This document shows, one piece after another, positions 56,996 to 64,000 of a stretch of 64,000 bases of DNA. Within the stretch, counting starts at the first letter, position 1; the number at the start of each line of letters is the position of its first letter. The notes under the pieces were generated by a model. That model searched no databases. It saw only the letters and a list, made by a program, of their open reading frames with translations, and was not told the DNA's origin. Source of the DNA: Planoprotostelium fungivorum (taxonomy: Eukaryota; Evosea; Variosea; Cavosteliida; Cavosteliaceae); assembly GCA_003024175.1 (NCBI GenBank), contig MDYQ01000110.1, positions 1 through 64,000 on the forward strand, in the 5' to 3' direction. The position numbers were made by a program, and so were the translations under genes.

Positions 56996-59079
56996 ATGGA
57001 GTTTCAATCGACCCCCGCGACCATGTGAGCATTCTATCTAGACAAAGTCTTTCCTGTGCTTCATCTCACATCATCGCCACAGATTATGTTGCATGTGTGG
57101 TACCACCATACAGGCCAACCCCTCCAACATGTGTGTCAACTGTTTGAGAGCACAAGTTGACATTACGGATGGTCTGCCCAAGAATCTCACAGTCCAGTTC
57201 TGCAAAGGCTGTGATCGGTGAGTATTTCGTCAAGAAAGACGATGCCCATTGATGTTCATGCAGCTATCTGAACCCTCCTACTCAGTGGATTAGCTGTGAT
57301 CTCGAATCCAAGGAGCTCCTCTCTCTCTGTCTTAAGAGAGTTAAAGGATTGAACAAAGTCAGACTCATTGACGCCGGCTTCATTTGGACAGAGCCCCATT
57401 CTCGTCGTATCAAAGTCAAGCTCACCATCCAGAAAGAGGTACGAGGCCTCTCCTCTCCCTTCTAACGGCTCGATCAGGTCTTCCATTCCACCATCCTGCA
57501 GCAGACGTTCCAGATCGAGTACGTCGTAGCCGCCCAGCAGTGCGAGGCCTGTCAGAGAAAGGACGCCAAGGACACATGGCAAGCCGTAGTTCAGGCCAGA
57601 CAGAGAGTCGATCACAAGAGAACTTTCTTCTATCTCGAACAAGTCATCCTCAAGCACAATGCTCATCAGAACACACTCAACATCAAGGAGAAGCCAGACG
57701 GTATCGATTTCTTCTTCAGGTGGGGCTCATCCATCCTCCATCGATCATCACATCCATCGATGATGCAATGAGATGACTCACCTGTGATACAGCCACCGTA
57801 ACCACGCCGCTAAGATGGTCAGTTTCTTACAAGCTGTCGCCCCCCTCCGCTCTTCTCAATCAGAGAAGCTCATCTCTGCCGATCAGAAGAACAACACGGC
57901 CAACGTGAAGAGCACCTACATGGTCGAGATCGTGCCCATCTGCAGAGTGAGCCATCCAATTGACCTGGAGAGAGACTGACGGAGGGTAGGATGACATCGT
58001 GTGTCTACCCGCGAAGACAGCTCAATCGTTTGGTAACATCATTCCTCTCCTTCTCTGCGTGAAGGTGACATTCATGATCACGATGATGATGACGTCTGAC
58101 CGACAAAGGTATCTAGCATGATCTATCTGATGGACCCTTTTACCCTTCAAAGTGAGTGACATCCATCGAGATCCTCCATTTCATCATCTCCTCATGCGAA
58201 CTCGCAACTCACGCAAATTGTAGCTGCCGAACTGCAAGGCCCAGTCTTCTGGCAAAATCCATTCAGAGCTATCGCCTCCAGCAAGCAGATGATCCCCTTC
58301 ATGGTCTTAGACGTCACCCTCTTGGGCCCTCAGAATGGAAGAGTGAGCCCACACACTCTGATCCATCACACCTTCTGAATCTTTCCTCCAGTACAGTCTC
58401 GCCGACGTACAGATCGCCAGATCTTCTGATTTCGGAAAGAACGACAACGTTCTCTACTCTCGCACTCACTTGGGTAACATCCTTCACCCCGGAGACACCG
58501 TCTTAGGGTGAGACATGATGATCATCATGCATGATCGCTCATTATCTCCGATCACGACATCATCATCATCTGCATGAAAGAGGCTGACTCTTTCAGTTAC
58601 GATCTCGGTAACTCCAACTACAACGATGATGACGTGTCAGCCATGAAGGGCAGAACTGTGCCTGAGGTTGTCCTCGTCAGAAAGACCTACCCAGAGAGAA
58701 GGAAGAAGAACAGAGTCAGACATTGGAGATTGAACAACATGAACATGGAGTCTGATGACGGCATGAAGCAGGCTGAGATCAACAAGGCACTGATCGATTA
58801 CAACAAGTTCTTGGAAGAGCTGGAAGAAGATCCGACTCTGAGAGCGAACGTCAACATCTTCAAAGGTGATGAACCATCGTGCCGTCGATGATGGAGATCT
58901 GATGATGGACAGCTGATGGAGCGGACGACATCTACAAGAGACACAAACAGGAAGATGAGGAGGAGATGCTGGATGATGACTTCCCAGACATCGGGCTGGA
59001 TGAGCTCAAGATCACGGACGAGGGATCCGATGATGATGATGATGAGATGGAAGGAGAAGACATGGAAGAGGAGCAATGA
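56996..59079 (+). CDS. NMD3: 60S ribosomal export protein NMD3
   Basis: Two Cys pairs open the protein: LCCMCGTTIQANPSNMCVNC, then LTVQFCKGCDRY. Conserved blocks follow: TQWISCDLESKELLSLCLKR, FIWTEPHSRRIKVKLTIQKE, CEACQRKDAKDTWQAVVQAR, FFYLEQVILKHNAHQNTLNI, DGIDFFF joined to SHRNHAAKMVSFLQAVAP, and VRKTYPERRKKNRVRHWRLN. The C-terminus is acidic (EDEEEMLDDDFPDIGLDELK) and ends with EGEDMEEEQ at 59079. NMD3 is the CRM1 adaptor that exports pre-60S subunits. About nine short introns. Confidence 0.97.
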
Positions 59080-59410
59080 AGAAGTTAGACTCGAATATCT
59101 CATTCATTTCTCATCTGACGATCGTTTGGTACGAAAAGATGGAATATTTATTTGTCCACCACTACAACGAGACACGATTGAGTCCCTGTAGAATCAGTTC
59201 CTCAGATGTATGAGAAGAGAAGATGAATGAAAGTGGTGTATTGAAAGACTTGTGGTCGAGTCCTTGTTTCGCCTTACGCCTGAGAACTGAGTCGAGTTAG
59301 ACTGCAGAAGAGGCAAAAATAGAATGGCTCACGACCAGGCTGCTTCGATAAGATCTGCTATTCTATCTATCTCTTGACGGTCGACATCAGACAAGTCCTC
59401 TGGACGCACT
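59080..59410. other. 3' flank of NMD3, no gene seen
   Basis: This stretch lies between the NMD3 stop and the first copy of the duplicated unit. No gene was recognised. Confidence 0.4.
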
Positions 59411-60430
59411 ATGCCACGTAACACGGCAACTAAATTGCTCCTCTGCCTGATAATCAGGATATTCAACCTGTGCAACATTCAGAAGAGGCATCATGTGTGA
59501 GCTCACTTGGTGAGGATGATAGGGGGCTGAGCGACGGCAGAAGGAGCCATGTTTGGCACCTGTGCTGGACGGACGACGTCTACAACGGATGCATTCTCGA
59601 CGGCCCTGGCTGTCAGAGCAGGTAGATGCAATCATTCGCACTGTCTCTGTCTTGTGGACGATACTGCCACAGGTGGTGGCAGTTCTGCCTGCCTCTTGAC
59701 TATGGCCTCAGAGTGACCTCGAATGGTGGCAGTCTATCAGACATGTTTGTTGTTGCTGTTGTCTCTTCTCTCGCGTGTGCTGCTTCGTTATGCAGTGAAA
59801 GAATTGTCGATGTACATCTCAACCTCTTGCGGTTGTCACCGTACGCAGTCGACATCTGTCTTCATGCCACTCTCAGAGCGCATTCTGCTGTTATCTGGAC
59901 AACTGACAAAACAGAGAAGCTGCGCTCATTCCTTACTGCTCTGGGAAGGTGCTGTGCTGAGGGATGGATGGAGCGTGCAGATGCTCAACTCACAGATCTG
60001 ATGGAGCAAGATGTTCTGATAAAACAACTCGCCACGCTGCGCCTGACAGCCAGGAGTTCCAACCTGCGCAACATTCAGAAGAGGCATCATGTGTGTGCTC
60101 ACGCGGAGGCTGAGTGACGGCGGGCCATGTTTGGCGCCTGTGCTGCATGGACGATGGCTACGGGTGTGTTCTCGGTGGTCCTGACTGTCACAGAAGGTAG
60201 AGGCGACGGTCTAGCCTTTAGTGGGGATGTATTGGCGAGCGAAATCGATTGGACATTTTGTTACTGCTCTTGAGTGTTGTTGCTTCGTTATGTTGCGAAG
60301 ATCTGTTGGAGCACAGCTTAACCTCTTGCGGTTGTTACCGTGCGATGATACGGTCGACATCTGTCTGCATGTCACGCCAGAGCGGATATATTTGTGCTCT
60401 GAGAAGTTATTGCAAAGAGATATCACTACA
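59411..60430. repeat. Tandem duplicated unit of about 550 bp, diverged
   Basis: Two blocks recur in the same order. Block A (about 59467-59640 and 60060-60210) shares stretches such as aacattcagaagaggcatca and gccatgtttgg. Block B (about 59780-59880 and 60285-60400) shares aacctcttgcggttgt and gtcgacatctgtct. Copies are roughly three-quarters identical by eye. The plus frame in block B is conserved in translation (LNLLRL, VDICLH), and the longest ORF is 59626-60117, but no domain is recognised. A decayed gene family member or mobile-element piece is possible. Confidence 0.6.
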
Positions 60431-60817
60431 CCATTAGACACTAATGAGAGAGACACGTACGTAGGACCTCCATCCTTCAGTACGGATGATGATGTTGTGT
60501 TTCATCTTTGACGTCTGCAGGGCCATTCGCTTGTTTCGGAAAAATCAAAAAGAGTACAGAGACGCTGTCGGATGATGGATGATGATGTTGTCGATGATGT
60601 GGGAAGAGGTGAAGTCGTACATCGTACACTCTGACTGAATTGACGATGGACTATGCCCACGCGACGTAATTTATTACCCCCAGGCAATCTGTATGATTCA
60701 TCAGATTTCCGTATGATTTATCAGATTTGTGACAGATCTGACGCCCGAGTATGGAGATTTCGCGCTTGTGTTTGAATAGATCGGCGATTGTGATAACGGA
60801 GGACTCCTGACCAGGCG
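60431..60817. other. Intergenic region upstream of hybrid kinase
   Basis: No supportable gene. Contains short direct repeats (gtatgattcatcagattt and gtatgatttatcagattt at about 60690-60727). Confidence 0.35.
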
Positions 60818-63800
60818 ATGGGCAATAAGAGGAGGAGATCGAATCATGCCGGTCTCAGCGAAGAGCTTCTCTTGTCTTGTCTCGATCACGTTGACGTTGG
60901 CATCGTAGTCTTTCGAGATGGAGGGCAAATCAGTTTCGCAAACGCTACGGCGATGACATACCTTCTATGGACAGAGGATATAAATGGGTGAGTTTCACTT
61001 TCCGTATTCACGCTCATAGTGATCGAGCAGTGATGTACCTCTGGTATTGCAGCAGGCTGTGCTGCAGGCACAGACAGAGAAGCTATCAGAGTGCACATTT
61101 CGAGTGAACCACGATGAAGAGACGGGATATCTTATAGAGGCCAAATGCATCGCATCCACCTCCGAATTGATCACAGCGACCCTCAGAGGTCATTTCTTCA
61201 ATTTTCCCATTCGAAACGACCGGTTATGCCAACTCTGGGAGCAACAGGTAATCACGATGAAATCATCTCACCGACACACCCAGATGTGGATCGACATTGC
61301 AGAAGTCTATCAATTGTCCGCCGCCGTCGTAGACGTGGACGAAAAGAGAAACGATGTGAAGATCATCTTCTGCACTCCCAGGTGGAACGAGATCTTCTTT
61401 CCAGGTAAACTTCCCGACGTGAGTTGCGATTGACTTCTCAGGTCTGGATTGCCAAGGGAGATTCATCAAGGAAGAGTTGGGGATGCAACCTGACATGCTG
61501 GACGTTTGGATCAGAGACATCAGCTCCGTTCGTAACAAGGGAGGGTACGGTATGATGGAAAACGAAGTCATTCTCACGACCGGGGGTGAGTTACGATCGT
61601 GATGGATGATGATGGTGACAGTGATGTAGAGTCATTCTACGCCGAAAATCGATGTCGTTACATGTATTCTCTCTGTGAAGATGGAGTCCACAGGAGACTC
61701 ATCGATAGAGAGTGTCCTCCCACAGTGCATCGATCACTCAACTTGGCCCACGATGTGACAGAGAAGAAGAAATTCGAGAAGATGTCCCAACTACAACGAC
61801 AAATCATCGATGCCACCGATACCATCATGCTCGTTGGTAAGTCAGATGACTCCACGATCATCATCCATCATCACAACATCATCTCATCGTGATCATTATC
61901 TCATCGTGATCATCATCTCATCGTGATCGTCATCCGACACGAACAGTGGAGCCGATAGCCGATGGACATTTCAGGTGGCACATGTTCAACGAAGCTGCAA
62001 AGAGAGCCCTCTGCGAGATGAAATCTATGATGGGGTCCTCTATCGAAGGTTTCGAAATAGAGGAAGGCGTGACATCGAGTGAGTTCTCTTCACGAGTGAA
62101 CTCGCGTTCACAATGTGGTAGAGGAATTGGGGATAGACATCGAATATCTCTCGTTGTACAGAAATCTGGTCAACAAGCTGATATCCACGGGGGACAAACA
62201 ATGCTCCGAAGAGATACGATACACGGACACGGGGGTGTGCCGCATCGATACGTCGTTTCATCTGATATCATTGTAGACGACGTACTTTTGTACGGCGTAT
62301 GAGTTGGAGGCAAATCGTTACGGTTTACTGTGCGTAGATGTGACGGAGATGAAGAAAACGAAATCCATGGTGAAAGAGCAGGAGGACATGTTGGCCGCAC
62401 AATCGAGATTCCTCGCAGTCATGTCGCACGGTGAGTCTACAACGTTGTAGATGGCCGCATGTGCTCACTGCCGACAGAGGTGGATATTCTGAGAGATTTC
62501 AATTTACGTTTCATAGATCCGCACGCCACTGACAGGTATCATGGAGACTCTGAATCACTTCTTGGAGAAGCAGCTCCATCACGAAGATCATGATGTTCTC
62601 ATGATGGGAAAAGGTTGCAGCGAACAACTGTTGTGTGTCATCAACGACGTCTTAGACTATTCGAAGGTACCTCATCGTTCACTGCGTCATCACGATCATC
62701 ATCGCATCACATTATCAGATCACGATCATCTCATTCTCATCATGGTAGATCGAACACGGAGGGCTGTCTCTCGAATATCAATCTGTTCTCCTCCAAGGCG
62801 TATTCGAAGAGAGCATAGACATCGTCACCATGCAGGCCAACCGCAGAAATCTCCCCATCGTCTGTTTCAGCGAATTTCCAATACAGACGCAGATCCAAAC
62901 AGATCGCGGGCGACTGAGACAGATCATCTGTAATCTGTTGAGGTGAATCGACCGCATCGAAAAGCTTGATTGATGTGAATCTAGTAATGCCATCAAATTT
63001 ACGGACTCGGGCCAAGTGGTGATGAACGGAAAGATGACCGATGGAGAAACACTCGAAATCTCAGTCAGTGATAGTGGTGTAGGACTCAGCGAAGAATTCA
63101 AGCAGAGGATATTCAGTCCATTTCAACAGAGTGACTCCTCCATCACACGTAAATACGTACGTACCCTACGTCTGACGGGACGCTGACGGCTGGCAGGGTG
63201 GGACGGGGCTGGGTCTGTCCATCTGCAAGAGAACTTGCGTCGCAATGGGCGGCGATATTTCGGTGGAATCTATCGAGGGTAGAGGCGCTACGTTTCGCTT
63301 CCACGTAAGGGCCAGCCCGTGTGAGACGTCAGAAGAGGGCAACGTTCTGAGAACCATGGTGGAGCAACTGTTGAAAATGAGTCAGAAGAGGATAGCCGTC
63401 ATCGAGGGACAGAGGGACCAGTCCGACATGCTGAGAACCACCTTGGAGTCCCTGGGAATGATCGTGGAGACGTTCGACGACGACCGTCAGATTATGCCCA
63501 CGGCACAAGGATGCGATCTCGTCATCGTCGACAGATCGTGCCTGCGAGATGGTGCCCTCACCCTTCGGTCGACATTTCCTAAGCCATCATCATCTTCAGC
63601 GGTAATTTTGCTCCCGGAGTAGAAAGGAAGGAAGAGCAGCTCCTTTGGAAACCGTTCAAGAGGAGACAGATCGTCAAGCTGCTCCATCGCAATCTCGTTC
63701 CACAGAACCATTCTTCCACACTCAGAGTGGAGAAGAAGGAAGAAGATCTGAACGGCCTCAAAATTCTCGTCGCGGAAGACAACGTGACGAACCAGAAGGT

Positions 63801-64000
63801 CATCCACAGGATATTGACCAAAATGGGAGTCAGAGACATACGATTTGTGGATGATGGTGAGAAGGCGGCACAGTCTTGCAAGGAAGACAAGTATCACCTC
63901 GTCCTCATGTGAGTGAAGAAGAGATGACAAGAGCTGATTGTATCGCAGGGATTGTAACATGCCAGTATGATGACGATGGGAGAGATGAGATCAGATGGAC
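60818..64000 (+). CDS. Hybrid sensor histidine kinase (PAS-HisKA-HATPase-REC-REC), 5' part
   Basis: The start [20 protein letters not shown] leads into PAS-like regions ([38 protein letters not shown]). The HisKA box follows as SRFLAVMSH plus [12 protein letters not shown] across an intron. The HATPase N-box NAIKFTDSG and the G-boxes [11 protein letters not shown] and [12 protein letters not shown] are intact. A degenerate receiver ([24 protein letters not shown]) and a canonical receiver ([26 protein letters not shown] then DCNMP) follow. The gene runs past the window end. It would autophosphorylate on His and relay phosphate to Asp. No transmembrane helix is seen, so a cytosolic sensor is likely. 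The intron at 62431-62516 inside the H-box does not keep frame with normal GT-AG ends (see findings). Confidence 0.88.

Noticed and set aside
1-64000. tRNA, rRNA, CRISPR arrays, bacterial operons
   Set aside because: I saw no cloverleaf, rRNA core or regularly spaced identical repeats; gene structure is eukaryotic. A covariance-model scan would be needed to exclude small RNA genes inside introns.

Overview
The window is nuclear DNA of a free-living-type unicellular eukaryote with a very gene-dense genome. About 40 protein genes lie on both strands. Convergent neighbours end as little as 33 bp apart, and divergent pairs share 50 to 300 bp. Nearly every gene is cut by short GT-AG introns, mostly 26 to 90 nt, with donors of the gtgag type. 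The introns are rich in gat/atc trinucleotide runs. Stop codons TAA, TAG and TGA are all used, so the code looks standard. An intraflagellar-transport gene (IFT70/TTC30) implies a ciliated stage. A hybrid histidine kinase, a bacterial-type trehalose synthase (TreY) and F-box/ankyrin-like genes exclude animals and suggest an amoeboid or heterotrophic flagellate lineage. I cannot assign the clade from sequence alone.

Layout. 0-4.8 kb is a mobile-element graveyard: a Ty3/gypsy-family fossil, an AT-rich stretch and a transposase-like remnant. 4.8-12.5 kb: rhomboid protease, TreY, and an F-box/ankyrin-like protein. 12.5-18.9 kb: an uncharacterised acidic protein, a WRN-type 3'-5' exonuclease, a poorly resolved stretch, a Sec14-type lipid-transfer protein and a minisatellite. 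18.9-28 kb is a minus-strand run: EMG1 rRNA methyltransferase, a small ORF, a tandem-SH3 protein, RHEB GTPase, eIF3m, and a PIAS-like SUMO ligase with a C-terminal MYND finger. 28-34.6 kb: eL43, ZNHIT2, an Mx/dynamin-like GTPase and its decayed tandem copy. 35-46.8 kb: acyltransferase-3, a PRMT3-type zinc-finger protein lacking a methyltransferase domain, CNOT11, a type II membrane glycosyltransferase-like protein, UEV/MMS2, IFT70 and PEX13. 47-53.6 kb: a multipass membrane protein, an orphan kinase tail, a linker-histone/WWE fusion, a probable NYN-RRM protein, an F-box/ankyrin protein and two micro-ORFs. 53.6-64 kb: a receiver-domain fragment, ELO elongase, UBE2C, a Maf-like pyrophosphatase, NMD3, a duplicated non-genic unit, and the 5' part of a hybrid histidine kinase that runs off the window.

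There is no operon logic, but several themes recur. Ribosome biogenesis and translation: EMG1, eL43, NMD3, eIF3m and possibly the PRMT3-type finger protein. Ubiquitin/SUMO signalling: UBE2C, UEV, the PIAS-like ligase and F-box proteins. RNA turnover: CNOT11 and NYN-RRM. The most unusual items are the domain fusions (SAP-PINIT-SP-RING-MYND and H1-WWE), bacterial TreY inside a heavily intron-split gene, candidate introns of 17 to 31 nt, and repeated traces of recent local duplication. Exon boundaries were inferred by eye from reading frame and GT-AG signals and should be treated as models.
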